Assembly (NCBI GenBank): GCA_936914905.1
Contig: CAKZGI010000030.1
Location: 1 to 32,531 of the forward strand
Direction of reading: 5' to 3'
DNA length: 32,531 bases
From: an uncultured Trichormus sp.
GTDB taxonomy: Bacteria > Cyanobacteriota > Cyanobacteriia > Cyanobacteriales > Nostocaceae
Under the pieces are notes generated by a model. It was given only the letters and a program-made list of their open reading frames with translations. It was not told the origin of the DNA and did not search any database. A program made the position numbers and the translations under genes. Each line of letters begins with the position of its first letter. Within the stretch, counting starts at the first letter, position 1. This document shows, piece by piece, positions 1 through 8,319 of this stretch.

Positions 1-789
1 CTACTCGAAAAGTTTTGACTCTACATATGAGATGTTCAACACCAATTCTTCTTGATGATATTTTCTTCTTTTTAAATGTCTGAAAGTCCAGCTTCTTTGG
101 GCTTCTGATAAGGTGTGGTTATAAATTCTTCTCCTATATAAGCTTTATCTCCCAAAACTCTTTGTTTTGCATCTAGGTTTTGGCGATTTTTTCTAAATGG
201 TGTAATATCGCCTGTCTTACCTAATTGTCCAATAGAAATATGAACTATATCTTCACCTCCTGGGAATACTATAAATTGATTTTTTAGAGTGTGTATTTTC
301 TGCTTGCCTGAATAATATTTTTTCTGCTCTTGATAGTCACCTGGTCTTTCAATAGCTTGTTCTGTACTCTCTATAGAGTAGTTCATACTCACTCAATCCT
401 TCACATAATTATTGATATTTTTGCTCACCTTTTTTTGCTTCTTCTATTTGGGAGACAGGTAAAATTTCCCTCAGAATTTCTAACCAATAATTAAATCTGT
501 TATTTGCTTTTGTCCTCGATAAATCAAACAATAATCCTAGAATTTCAAATGTCGGCTTCTGTTTCAGGTCTACTAGGCATAGACATACTCCCTCCTTTGG
601 GGTCATTTCTGCTTTACCTCCTCCTCCAGACACTATTAACCTAATTTTTCTTTTTTCAATTTCTGCTTGTTTCTCTAGATGCCTTTTTTCCGCTAATGCT
701 AGTAATACCATAAAGTCTTCATACTTAATCGCGATTAATCTTGTTGATTCCTGGAGCTATAATTCTATTCTTTCTATGGGACTTGTCAT
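1..789 (-). pseudogene. IS5-like transposase remnant (HTH + DDE_Tnp_4), broken, runs off left edge
   Basis: Read on the minus strand from an ATG at 789 the product begins MTSPIERIEL, meets an in-frame TAG, and continues through a helix-turn-helix segment (711-409, with EILGLLFDLSRTKANN) into a DDE domain (392-72, with STEQAIERP, HTLKNQFIV, GDKAYIGEEF). Past 72 the match resumes in another frame to the window edge (RRIGVEHLICRVKTFRV, the usual C-terminal block). So the copy has one nonsense codon near 760, a stop plus frameshift at 409-375 and a frameshift near 72-75. The order HTH_Tnp_4 then DDE_Tnp_4 is typical of IS5-superfamily transposases common in Nostocales. The element's right end is probably at 850-855, where AGGTCT closes a sequence resembling the MITE ends at 2323 and 29387. 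It cannot make active transposase. Family call is from remembered protein patterns. Confidence 0.85.
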
Positions 790-1058
790 TATTGATATAC
801 ACAGTTACATTTCTTCTGTTTATTCTCCCACAAAATTCCTTTTCAAGATAGGTCTATTATACATAGATTTTATACCAAATTAAGATGAATCTACATAGAA
901 TTAGGATTTCCATAATAATTTACCACAGATGCACGCAGATAACCGCAGATAAAGACGGATGAATTAGTTACCTATTACCGACTATATCACTATTCTGTTC
1001 AATGCTGACTTAATGCTGATAACCTAATTTTGAAGTTCTTAATTCACAATTATCTATC
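790..1058. other. Non-coding: IS end and spacer
   Basis: The IS-side sequence probably ends at about 855 with inward-reading GACCTATCTTGAAAAGG on the minus strand. From 900 to 960 lies a stretch of the form CCACAGATGCACGCAGATAA, which I recognise as a common dispersed intergenic phrase in Nostoc-type genomes. I see no gene, RNA or clear promoter. Confidence 0.4.
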
Positions 1059-2072
1059 ATGGAATTGATTATAACGCTTTAATTTATTTTAGCTGGCTTC
1101 CTAGCTGGATTAATTGGTGAGGAGGTTCTTCTCAAAAACCTCAACACATTTGTTGCTAATAAACAAATCCCTGGTAGTGAGATTATATTTTTATAACTGC
1201 ACAAAATGACGTTTATTTGGTTTGTTTTAGCAGGTTTTCTTTGGGCTATTCTGAGTTCTCCTCTTAAACCAGATGTTATCGATGTTATCAATGTTCAGCA
1301 GAAATTTCTGACGATAATTTTGCTTTATTCGGTGACGTTAGTTTTGGCCAGAGTAACATGTGGTTTTGTAACTTTATTCGTGCAGAGAACTGAAGGAGTT
1401 TCTACATCACTACTTTCTAATCTGGCTAAAATTGCAGTTTCAGTTTTGGTAACGTTAATCTTATTGGAAACTGTGGGTATTCAAGTTACTCCCATAGTTA
1501 CGACACTAGGAATTGGAGATTTAGCGGTAGGTTTAGCTCTCCAAGATACTCTGGCTAATTTATTTTCTGGTTTTTATTTGGTTATTTATAAACAGGTGAG
1601 AACTGGAGATTATGTAAAATCAGATGATGGTCATCAGGGTTATCTCACAGATATTACTTGGCGAAATACGACGATAAAGGAAATTTCCAATAATGTGATT
1701 ATTGTTCCTAATTATAAGTTGGCTTCGGCGATTTTTACAAATTACCATCTTCCAGCTAAGGAAATTACTTTGACTATGAATGTGGGTGTAAGCTACGATA
1801 GCGATTTGGATTTATTAGAAATAGTAACTGTGGAAGTTGCTAAAGAGGTGATGCAAGAAATTGCACCATAATTAATTGAAAATGAACCTTATATAAGGTT
1901 TTATACTTTTAATGATTTTAGTATCGATTTTACTCTTCATATGCGTGTCAGCGAATTTTTTGAGCAGCGAATTGGTAAACATTTGTTTGTAAAGAAGCTA
2001 CATAAAGGCTATCAGCGAGAAGGAATTCAAATTCCTTTTCCTGTTCGAGATATTTATATGCACAATAACTGA
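1059..2072 (+). pseudogene. Small-conductance mechanosensitive channel (MscS family), three in-frame stops
   Basis: From ATG 1059 a single frame of 337 codons reads as a compact MscS channel, interrupted only by TAA at 1080-1082, 1194-1196 and 1869-1871. Visible parts: a first membrane segment (LAGFLAGLIGEEVLL), more hydrophobic helices (FVLAGFLWAIL, LTIILLYSVTLVLARV), the pore-lining MscS helix and beta-domain (LGIGDLAVGLALQDTLANLFSG, then VRTGDYVKSDDG and NVIIVPNYKLA), and after the last stop the C-terminal domain (LIENEPYIRFYTFNDF, KLHKGYQREGIQIPFPVRD). MscS channels open under membrane tension and release solutes on hypo-osmotic shock. There is no frameshift, so decay looks recent. The longest surviving piece (1206-1871) lacks the first helix and the C-terminal cage. 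The broken ORF is clear; calling it non-functional is inference. Confidence 0.88.
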
Positions 2073-2322
2073 ATTAATACTGCGGATTTTTATGAAAACT
2101 AGTGTTTTTTTGTAAAAAATTACACAGAATTGTACTTGAGATTTGCTTATATAAATTTATTTAAAATTTTCTGGGAAAAAACTAGGAATAGATTATCTAG
2201 TGATGTATCTCTCAAGCAGGTTCTGAAAGTTACAGTTACTCATGGTTATACTTGTATGTATACAGTTGATATTGAAATTCAACAGCTAAATTATGCTAAT
2301 CCCCATGTGACTAAATATAATA

Positions 2323-2487
2323 GACCTCTTGCAAAATTGTTTCTGTGGTATGATAGAGAGTTTTAGATTTTATGTATTTTTGTTGTTCTTTGCGATCGCT
2401 AATTCAAAAATAACCGTGTAACTCTAAACCCTTGGCTAAAACAAATACGACCCCCATTATAACATGAAATTAATTCTGCAAGAGGTA
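2323..2487. mobile_element. MITE family A, copy 1 (about 165 bp, ends GACCTCTTGCA)
   Basis: A 165-bp non-coding element bounded by inverted ends: GACCTCTTGCA at 2323-2333 and TGCAAGAGGT at 2477-2486. It is flanked on both sides by ATA (2320-2322 and 2487-2489), which fits a 3-bp target duplication. A second copy at 29387-29551 matches over its whole length with scattered substitutions, and the sequence outside does not match. This copy carries a full HIP1 octamer at 2392-2399, degenerate in the other. It has no ORF of its own, so it must be mobilised in trans. The ends resemble the end of the IS5-like element at 850-855 (GACCT, then CTTG and an A-run). Confidence 0.82.
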
Positions 2488-2488
2488 T

Positions 2489-2816
2489 AATGTATTTGTA
2501 GAAATTGAAAAACACAATGACCCAGCCCCAGGAGTAGCTTTAGCTGGTTTACTAATTGTAACTGGATAATATAGTCAGAGTGGCATTTTCCGAAGAGTTT
2601 GTAAATTGGGTTGTGAGTTTTACTCAATATGGTTTAATTCTATTGTTGTGTTTAGGTTCTCTAGTAGGAATCCCTTGGTTAGCAGATTTGATTTTAGTTC
2701 CTGGTGTGAAAATTTCTGACGAAATTGTAAATCAAGAAATACTAAATGTGGGTGCAGGTTTAATAGAGGCTTTTGCTTATATTGCTGCTTCTTTTCTAAT
2801 AGCTTGGTGCTTTTAA
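2489..2816 (+). pseudogene. Probable DUF350 small membrane protein, frameshifted
   Basis: Two reading frames look like halves of a DUF350 membrane protein. The first, 2489-2574, reads EIEKHNDPAPGVALAG then LLIVTG and stops at TAA. The second begins at a GTG at 2580 (78 aa) and shows hydrophobic segments around LILLLCLGSLVGIPWL and GAGLIEAFAYIAASFLIAW, separated by a polar VPGVKISDEIVNQE. The pairing of a polar E-rich turn with a Gly/Ala-rich helix matches my memory of the DUF350 repeat. MITE copy 1 ends immediately upstream, so the 5' part may have been cut off by its insertion. The 78-aa piece alone could still be expressed as a two-helix membrane peptide. Family assignment is tentative. Confidence 0.4.
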
Positions 2817-2883
2817 CAGTTATCAGTTTTTGTTCTTATTAAATGGGGGCTAAAGTTTTCTAACTACTTATAGATAAATAATG

Positions 2884-3218
2884 TTAGTTGTTTATATATT
2901 CAGAATTGCTTATTTCTTTTGTGAGTATCTGTCTTAAAAGTTGCGCTTTTTCTAAATTATCTTCTTGATAACCACATATATGAAAATCAATTGTCACTTG
3001 ATTTTCTTCTGGACAAAAGTGCAGTGCTATATGAGTTCTGACAATAAAACAACTGCTGATACTCCTTGTGATTGAAATGCAAAAGCTAGTTCACCAACTA
3101 CGCTTAGTCCAGCAGTGTTAGCAGCTTTTTTTAGAACTTCTATAAGATCTGTTTTCTGCCAACTAAAAACAATTTGTCTAACTGGTAGAACTGCAGAGAA
3201 ATGATGAGACTTAATCAC
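2884..3218 (-). pseudogene. speD: S-adenosylmethionine decarboxylase-like (SpeD), frameshift at the catalytic Ser
   Basis: From a GTG at 3218 the minus strand reads a bacterial AdoMet decarboxylase proenzyme: DLIEVLKKAANTAGLSVVGE, then FQSQGVSAVVLLSE. The frame breaks at about 3030 and resumes one frame over with HIALHFCPEENQVTIDFHI and CGYQED, ending at TAA 2884-2886. In the family the junction reads S-E-S-H, and the Ser after Glu self-cleaves to give the pyruvoyl cofactor. Here the DNA reads GAACTCAT where GAA-TCT-CAT is expected, so one base is missing within the catalytic Ser codon. The enzyme makes decarboxylated AdoMet for spermidine synthesis. At about 111 codons it is slightly short at the N-terminus. 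A SpeD-related paralogue rather than the sole SpeD is possible. Confidence 0.72.
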
Positions 3219-3292
3219 TTTCTGAAATGGAAAAGTTTTAAGTAAAGAAAGGGTGTAGGGAGCAGAGGGTCAGGGGAGCAGGGGAAAATTAA

Positions 3293-4858
3293 TCAACGCC
3301 TTCTGTCTCCTGTCATATCTGGTTTAACTGGCTCGATGGTATATTTGGAAGGGAAATCAGCTGCTTCACCAGCACTCACCATTGCTCTGTATAATAATGC
3401 ACAAACTTCTGCTCTAGTGGCAACTTTTTTACCATTCAACAACTTGATATTAGGAAAGTTGACAACTACACCATTTTCTGTTATAGCAGCGATGAAATTA
3501 CGGTGTTCGCTTTTGATGCTGGAGGCATCGTTATAAATTGATAGGATATCTTTTATGGAACCGGTGAATTTATAATTCAACCCCTTGGCTAATGTGATTA
3601 AAACATCTAAGCGAGTAAGCTTTTGTGTGGGGTTGAAGTTTTTCCTATCAAGATCAAGGATGGTGAAAAAGCCCATTTCATAAGTTCCACGGATGGCATC
3701 TTCAGCCCAATATCCTTTGGGAATATCTCGAAAGGCTATTGCTGGACGAATTTTGCTTTTGATAAAGGTTTTTTGCAACAGGGTGGCTAATTGGGCGCGT
3801 GTGACTGGGGCATTAGGTCGAAAAGTACCATCGGGGAAACCTTCAATAATTTCCATTGCTGCTAATTCAGCGATATAGTCTTTAGCCCAGTAGTCTTTGG
3901 AGATGTCGGAAAATGTGACTTGGATACCTTTGGCTACACCTATTGAACGATATTTACTCAATAACTGGCTGAGTTGATATGTGGGGTTATTGCTAAGTTG
4001 AGTTAGCTGTACTAAAGTGCCAGGAAGGGCTGTTATAGCTTTTGCTAAGTTTGAATCAACGGTGCTAATGGATTTTCCTACTAAGGCGAAATCTCCTTCC
4101 CTGAAGGATACAGGATAAACGCTGGTTTTGGCCACGTTGGAAAATCCTGCGGCTTGGTATTGGGTGATTTTAATATTTTCCGAAGTTTCGAGAAAGGTAA
4201 CTTTTTGGTTATTGAGTCGGGTGAAGTAGTCGTAGCTAATGGTGGCATCTCTGTCAACGATGCTATCTTCGTTGTGATCAACGCCATAAAAGACACGAAC
4301 TACTTGATATTGTATGGGGTTGGCGGATAAAATCAAGTTGACGGCTGTATGACAGGGTAAGCACGCAAATTCTGTGTAGCCAATAAGACGATTTTGGGTA
4401 TCATACAATCTTACAACTATGCGATCACCCAATTTCAACCCGTTCACAAATTTGGCTTTCTGCTTAATTTTATATTTGTAATCACCTAAAAATCTTTCTT
4501 TATTAAACCTGTTGCCATGTTTATCTTTAATGGAAACACGGGCAATTACTTCGGAAATTGTTCCTCCTGGTTGCCAAATATAAAGAGTAAATCCTGATTT
4601 TTCCCTCTTGACAGTGGTAGCAGTAGTAGTAGTTACAGTTTCCCCTCCAATAGTTGTTGTACTATCTGTATCTACTGCTTCACGAGTAGGTTTTTGTGCT
4701 AAAAGCTGCTGACTATCACCATTAGGTTTTGATTCGACTGTAGCAGATAAATGTGATACTGCCAAAGTAGAACGTGTTAGCGACAAGCCTATAACAGAAA
4801 CTGCGGCAATAGCAACTTTCCTAAAATGGGTTAATATACTCATATCTATGGTATTCAT
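3293..4858 (-). CDS. Secreted protein with three C-terminal SLH domains
   Basis: 521 aa. The N-terminus has a hydrophobic stretch (about residues 14-35, VAIAAVSVIGLSLTRSTLA) consistent with a Sec signal peptide. Residues 60-85 are Thr-rich. Residues 90-300 form an unrecognised, probably beta-rich domain with a CLPCH motif near 166-170. SLH repeats follow: about 315-365 (FSDISKDYWAKDYI, EGFPDGTFRPNAPVTRAQLA), 375-430 (FRDIPKGYWAEDAI, more divergent), and 436-493, whose core is weakest. SLH domains anchor proteins to the cell wall or periplasmic polysaccharide; cyanobacteria use many at the outer envelope. The first ATG (4858) precedes another at residue 6; either could be used. An 8-bp inverted repeat lies 28 bp upstream (4886-4912). 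The gene is divergent from the hydrolase at 5044. Specific function unknown. Confidence 0.85.
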   Translation of the reverse strand: MNTIDMSILTHFRKVAIAAVSVIGLSLTRSTLAVSHLSATVESKPNGDSQQLLAQKPTREAVDTDSTTTIGGETVTTTTATTVKREKSGFTLYIWQPGGTISEVIARVSIKDKHGNRFNKERFLGDYKYKIKQKAKFVNGLKLGDRIVVRLYDTQNRLIGYTEFACLPCHTAVNLILSANPIQYQVVRVFYGVDHNEDSIVDRDATISYDYFTRLNNQKVTFLETSENIKITQYQAAGFSNVAKTSVYPVSFREGDFALVGKSISTVDSNLAKAITALPGTLVQLTQLSNNPTYQLSQLLSKYRSIGVAKGIQVTFSDISKDYWAKDYIAELAAMEIIEGFPDGTFRPNAPVTRAQLATLLQKTFIKSKIRPAIAFRDIPKGYWAEDAIRGTYEMGFFTILDLDRKNFNPTQKLTRLDVLITLAKGLNYKFTGSIKDILSIYNDASSIKSEHRNFIAAITENGVVVNFPNIKLLNGKKVATRAEVCALLYRAMVSAGEAADFPSKYTIEPVKPDMTGDRRR

Positions 4859-4885
4859 ATCACACCGTACTAATGTACCTACAAT

Positions 4886-4912
4886 GTTAAGTAGGTAATA
4901 AGCTTACTTAAC
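4886..4912. promoter_or_regulatory. 8-bp inverted repeat between divergent genes
   Basis: GTTAAGTA (4886-4893) and TACTTAAC (4905-4912) are perfect complements around an 11-nt spacer, in the 185-bp gap between the divergent SLH and hydrolase genes and 28 bp from the SLH start codon. A T-run at 4919-4925 follows on the plus strand, so it could also be a weak terminator, although no plus-strand gene ends here. An operator for the SLH gene is the more natural reading, as inference. Confidence 0.35.
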
Positions 4913-5043
4913 TGATTGCTTTTTTTATCTAGGTAAAACTTACAGGTGATAGTCTACGTCATAATATCGCTTTTTCCATAATTTTTCGTCCAGAATGCCA
5001 GGAGGATTACCATAAAGAGATAATACTTTAGGAATCTTAACTA

Positions 5044-5949
5044 ATGACGACCATAACAAGCCAGAATTTACAACCCTTGGAAAAACAGCTTTGGACTTGG
5101 CGAGATTACAGCATTCAATATACTGTGATGGGTAGTGGTCAGCCGTTGGTACTGATTCACGGTTTTGGTGCTTCCATTGGTCACTGGCGCAAAAATATTC
5201 CCGTTTTAGCTGATGTTGGTTATAAGGTCTTTGCTTTGGATTTGTTGGGTTTTGGTGGTTCTGATAAAGCAGATATATATTATAGCATGGAAGTGTGGGC
5301 AGAACTGTTAAAAGATTTTTGGAATGCACATATCCAAACACCAGCAATATTTATTGGCAATTCCATTGGCGCACTTTTGAGTTTAATTGTGTTAGCAGAA
5401 TACCCAGAAATTGCTACTGGTGGTGTGTTAATCAACTCTGCGGGTGGTTTGAGTCACCGGCCCCATGAATTGAACCCAGTTCTCCGAGTTGTCATGGCCA
5501 CGTTTAATAAGTTGGTAGCTAACCCTATCACTGGTAAATTCCTGTTTAACCGCATTCGCCAAAAACCGCAAATTCGTCGCACATTGTATCAAGTATATTG
5601 CGATCACCATGCGGTAACTGATGAACTCGTTGATTTACTCTATACACCATCCTGTGATCCAGGAGCGCAACAAGTTTTTGCTTCGATCCTCACTGCACCT
5701 CCCGGCCCCACTCCAGAGGAGTTATTGCTTAAGGTAGAATATCCTTTATTAGTAATTTGGGGTGCTAATGATCCTTGGACACCAATTACTGGGGCCAAGA
5801 TTTACGAAGAGGCGCGTGAAAATGGCAAAGATATCAAAATTGTGCCTATTCCTGGTGCTGGTCATTGTCCCCATGACGAAGTTCCAGAAGTTGTCAATGC
5901 TCAAATTATAGATTGGTTGGCACAAAAGGTTTTGGAGTCGGTAGGGTAA
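5044..5949 (+). CDS. Alpha/beta hydrolase (pheophytinase / chlorophyll-dephytylase-like)
   Basis: 301 aa soluble alpha/beta-hydrolase fold. The oxyanion loop is H39-GFG (LVLIHGFGASIGHW), the nucleophile elbow is G-N-S-I-G with Ser107, the likely acid is Asp243 in GANDPWTP, and the likely His is His274 in GAGHCPHDE, giving a complete Ser-Asp-His triad. The GNS elbow with the GFGGSDK loop resembles the cyanobacterial/plastid group containing pheophytinase and chlorophyll dephytylase, which remove the phytol chain from chlorophyll derivatives; that substrate is inference. An AGGA about 10 nt before the ATG supports the start. The gene stands alone: divergent from the SLH gene and followed by a heptamer repeat and a MITE. 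A generic carboxylesterase remains possible. Confidence 0.82.
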   Translation: MTTITSQNLQPLEKQLWTWRDYSIQYTVMGSGQPLVLIHGFGASIGHWRKNIPVLADVGYKVFALDLLGFGGSDKADIYYSMEVWAELLKDFWNAHIQTPAIFIGNSIGALLSLIVLAEYPEIATGGVLINSAGGLSHRPHELNPVLRVVMATFNKLVANPITGKFLFNRIRQKPQIRRTLYQVYCDHHAVTDELVDLLYTPSCDPGAQQVFASILTAPPGPTPEELLLKVEYPLLVIWGANDPWTPITGAKIYEEARENGKDIKIVPIPGAGHCPHDEVPEVVNAQIIDWLAQKVLESVG

Positions 5950-5967
5950 AACACAAAAACCATCTGG

Positions 5968-6028
5968 AATTGGTAATTAGTAATTGGTAATTGGTAATTG
6001 GTAATTGGTAATTGGTAATTGATAATTA
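5968..6028 (+). repeat. Short tandem heptamer repeat (TAATTGG unit)
   Basis: About eight near-perfect copies of the 7-nt unit TAATTGG, with one TAATTAG variant near the start and a TAATTGA variant at the end. Short tandemly repeated heptamers of this sort are well known in intergenic DNA of heterocystous cyanobacteria. It directly follows the hydrolase stop codon. No spacers are present, so it is not CRISPR. Confidence 0.85.
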
Positions 6029-6074
6029 GAGAAAAACATTACCCATTACCTAATTCCCATCTCTAGAAGGGATG

Positions 6075-6206
6075 ATAAGTAGGTAGACACAAAGAAACAT
6101 AACTATGTAAAAAAATGTGAATTACTTGAAACCCTTGGGATTGCTTGATTCCCCTTTGCTGCATTCGCTATGACATAGTTATAAATTTTTCTGCCCACCT
6201 ACTTAT
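6075..6206. mobile_element. MITE-like element, family B (132 bp, 34-bp inverted ends)
   Basis: ATAAGTAGGT at 6075-6084 pairs perfectly with ACCTACTTAT at 6197-6206, and ATAACTATGT at 6099-6108 pairs perfectly with ACATAGTTAT at 6173-6182. The spacing between outer and inner blocks is 14 nt on both sides, so the ends form 34-bp imperfect terminal inverted repeats (about 27 of 34 matching). The interior has no ORF. No clear target duplication is visible. It lies between the hydrolase and the kinase, ending 44 bp before the kinase start. A large hairpin with a regulatory role is the alternative. Only one copy is in this window. Confidence 0.65.
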
Positions 6207-6250
6207 TTTTCCTTAATTTTGTCTTGAAAATACCCGAATTATGTGTATCT

Positions 6251-7294
6251 ATGATAGAATTCAATGTAAATTATGGAGATGAAAGGACTAATTCCTACAA
6301 TCATTATCCAGATTTTTCGGCAGTTGGCTATCAAGTCATTAAAGAGTTAGGACGCAACTCAGAAGGAGGACGCATTACTTATTTAGCTAATCACATCAAC
6401 TCTCAGCAAAAAGTAGTAATTAAAGAATTCTGTTTTGCGGATATAACGGCTGACTGGTCTGGTGTGAAAGCCTATGAAAGGGAAATGCAACTTTTGCAAA
6501 TATTGGATCATCCCCACATCCCTCGTTATCTAGATTCTTTTGAAGAATCTGGTTTTTTCTATCTCATCCAGGAATATAAAAAAGCCCCATCTTTAGGTTC
6601 AAAACACTGCTTTTATCCTGAAGAAGTTAAACAAATTGCTTTGTCGATTTTAGATATTTTGGTTCATCTACAAAAACATACGCCTCCGATTATTCATCGA
6701 GATATTAAACCAGAAAATATTTTAGTAGATGAAAAATTAAACGTTTATCTTGTTGATTTTGGTTTAGCAAAACTCCAAGATACCAAAGTAGATTTGAGTA
6801 CCTTTGTAGCAGGTACTCCTGGATTCATACCACCAGAAGAACAATTTGGTCATGGGTTAACAGAAGCTTCAGATTTATATAGTTTAGGTGCAACATTAAT
6901 TTGCTTACTAACTAATACCCATGCTAAAGATATCAGTAAACTAATGGATGACAACTATCGCTTCAATTTCCAGAAGTTACTTCCTCATCTCAGTCTAAGT
7001 TTTCGGTCATGGTTAAGAAAAATGGTAGAACCTAACCAGAAACAACGCTATACTAATGCTGCGGATGCTTTAAAGGAACTCGAGCCAATTCCTGTGCTTA
7101 CTTCAGGAAAAAAAGTAGATTATTTAGTTTCAGCAATACATCATAAAGAAACTATAGCTATGCTAGGGTTAGCTACTTTGGGAATATTAGCTACACTAGG
7201 AACTAATTTGATGGTGTATCGACCTGGTAATGCTATTGATTCCAATGCTCGATTTAAGCTAAATATCACAGATAATATTCCTAAAATGCGTTAA
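6251..7294 (+). CDS. Membrane-tethered serine/threonine protein kinase
   Basis: 347 aa from ATG 6251; a TTG at 6224 would add nine residues but lies only 18 bp from the MITE. Hanks-type kinase domain: a degenerate Gly-rich loop (LGRNSEGGRITYLA), the ATP-contacting Lys58 in VVIKEF, the helix-C Glu in YEREMQLL, the catalytic loop HRDIKPEN (about 149-156), DFG at about 169-171, and an activation segment ending GTPGFIPPEE. All catalytic residues are present, so an active kinase is expected. One hydrophobic segment (about 302-323) follows, then a 24-residue tail, so the kinase domain should be cytoplasmic and anchored by its C-terminus. Many cyanobacterial relatives carry sensor or repeat domains after the helix; here almost nothing follows. 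Substrates unknown. The gene is monocistronic. Confidence 0.88.
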   Translation: MIEFNVNYGDERTNSYNHYPDFSAVGYQVIKELGRNSEGGRITYLANHINSQQKVVIKEFCFADITADWSGVKAYEREMQLLQILDHPHIPRYLDSFEESGFFYLIQEYKKAPSLGSKHCFYPEEVKQIALSILDILVHLQKHTPPIIHRDIKPENILVDEKLNVYLVDFGLAKLQDTKVDLSTFVAGTPGFIPPEEQFGHGLTEASDLYSLGATLICLLTNTHAKDISKLMDDNYRFNFQKLLPHLSLSFRSWLRKMVEPNQKQRYTNAADALKELEPIPVLTSGKKVDYLVSAIHHKETIAMLGLATLGILATLGTNLMVYRPGNAIDSNARFKLNITDNIPKMR

Positions 7295-7310
7295 GTTTTT
7301 AAGTAAGTAC

Positions 7311-7407
7311 TCAGATATCAGCAGTCAGCTTTTTCAGGCTAACGCCAAAAATACCTAATTTGATAATTAACTAATTTCTCGAACATTCTAACTCCTGACT
7401 CCTGAAT
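7311..7407 (+). repeat. Dispersed ~97-bp intergenic repeat, copy 1
   Basis: Shares a long, nearly colinear match with 28832-28927: the core TTTTTCAGGCTAACGCC, then AAAAATACCT, TTTGATAATTAAC, ACATTCT and CTCCTGACTCCTGAAT, in the same orientation, with about a dozen mismatches and one indel. It has no ORF and no clear inverted ends. It sits just after the kinase gene. Confidence 0.8.
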
Positions 7408-7417
7408 TATTACTTTT

Positions 7418-8182
7418 TTAACCCACTGTCTTTATCTTATCTTTGGTTGATTTTCCAGTAGTTGCTTGTACTTCCTCAACTAATAAACCCAAAGCTTCGG
7501 CTATTTGTTCCACACTCAAACCCACTTGTAATAATTTGGGTATGGCATCTTTTCTAGCTTTTTCTGCTTGTTCAGCCCGTTGTTTTTCTTTATCTACCTA
7601 TTGAGCAATTTATGCGTAAGTTAAAAATGGTCTACCATCAATCAGGATGATAAAGATGATAAAGCTGTAAAGTCTCCTCACCTAATAGAAACCGAATTTT
7701 CAAACGCGGACTCACAAAGTCTGTTATTTCAGAAATGAAATCCAAACCATCTTCACCTCTTAAGCAACCTTGGAGATGATGTTTTTCAGGATCATATAGT
7801 ATTATTCCACTCCATAACGATCATAGAAAAGTAATTTATTATCAATTTCCAATTTTGTATTGCTGGGAGAAAGGATTTCAAATACTACTTGAGGTGGAAT
7901 ATCATTTTCTTACCATTGTAGATAGGAAAGTCTATCTTTTTTTAGTCTACCTAAGACCACTAATACATCAGGTGCAGTGACAATGGTATTTTTTCCTTCC
8001 ACTGGATACCAAAATCAATCTCCAGCAACAAATACATTTGGGTCATCAGCAACAAGATAATCTAAGTTTTGCTGAATTTCTACTAACGAGCGAAGTTGAA
8101 TAGTATTGTTTGCCACCGGTTGTCCGTCGCAATCTGGGTAAATGACTTCTGGCTGGCTTGGGGCTGAGATTTGCAAAACCAT
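7418..8182 (-). pseudogene. Uma2-family (DUF820, PD-(D/E)XK-like) gene, multiply disrupted
   Basis: On the minus strand from ATG 8182 the frame reads MVLQISAPSQPEVIYPD, then YLVADDPNVFVAGD, a TGA at 8015-8017, FWYPVEGKNTIVTAPDVLVV, a TAA at 7910-7912, then PPQVVFEILSPSNTKLEID and DRYGVE before a further stop and a frameshift near 7800. The C-terminal part is still legible (HHLQGCLRGEDGLDF, RPRLKIRFLLGE-like, then EQAEKARKDAIPKLLQ and LSVEQIAEALGLLVEEV). Uma2 proteins are abundant in cyanobacteria and have a restriction-endonuclease-like fold with unclear function. The Asp of TAPDV and Glu of FEILSPS lie in the core expected for the fold. At least three stops and two frameshifts make it non-functional. 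Confidence 0.82.
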
Positions 8183-8319
8183 AACTCTATCGTCAGCAAG
8201 ATTTTAGTATTAATATGTTCAAGTTAACAGATGATCTTACCTGTCTCCTAGCATATCTTGAATAAAAATAGTATTATTAAGAACTGTTTTACAGTGCAAC
8301 TTTCTCCTAGCCTGTCAAT

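Noticed and set aside
2130-2366. 78-codon plus-strand frame as a gene
   Set aside because: Its 3' third lies inside MITE A and it has no recognisable domain or credible ribosome site; at most an old gene scrap.
5968-6028. Possible CRISPR-like array
   Set aside because: The units are 7 bp in direct contact with no spacers; it is a short tandem heptamer repeat.
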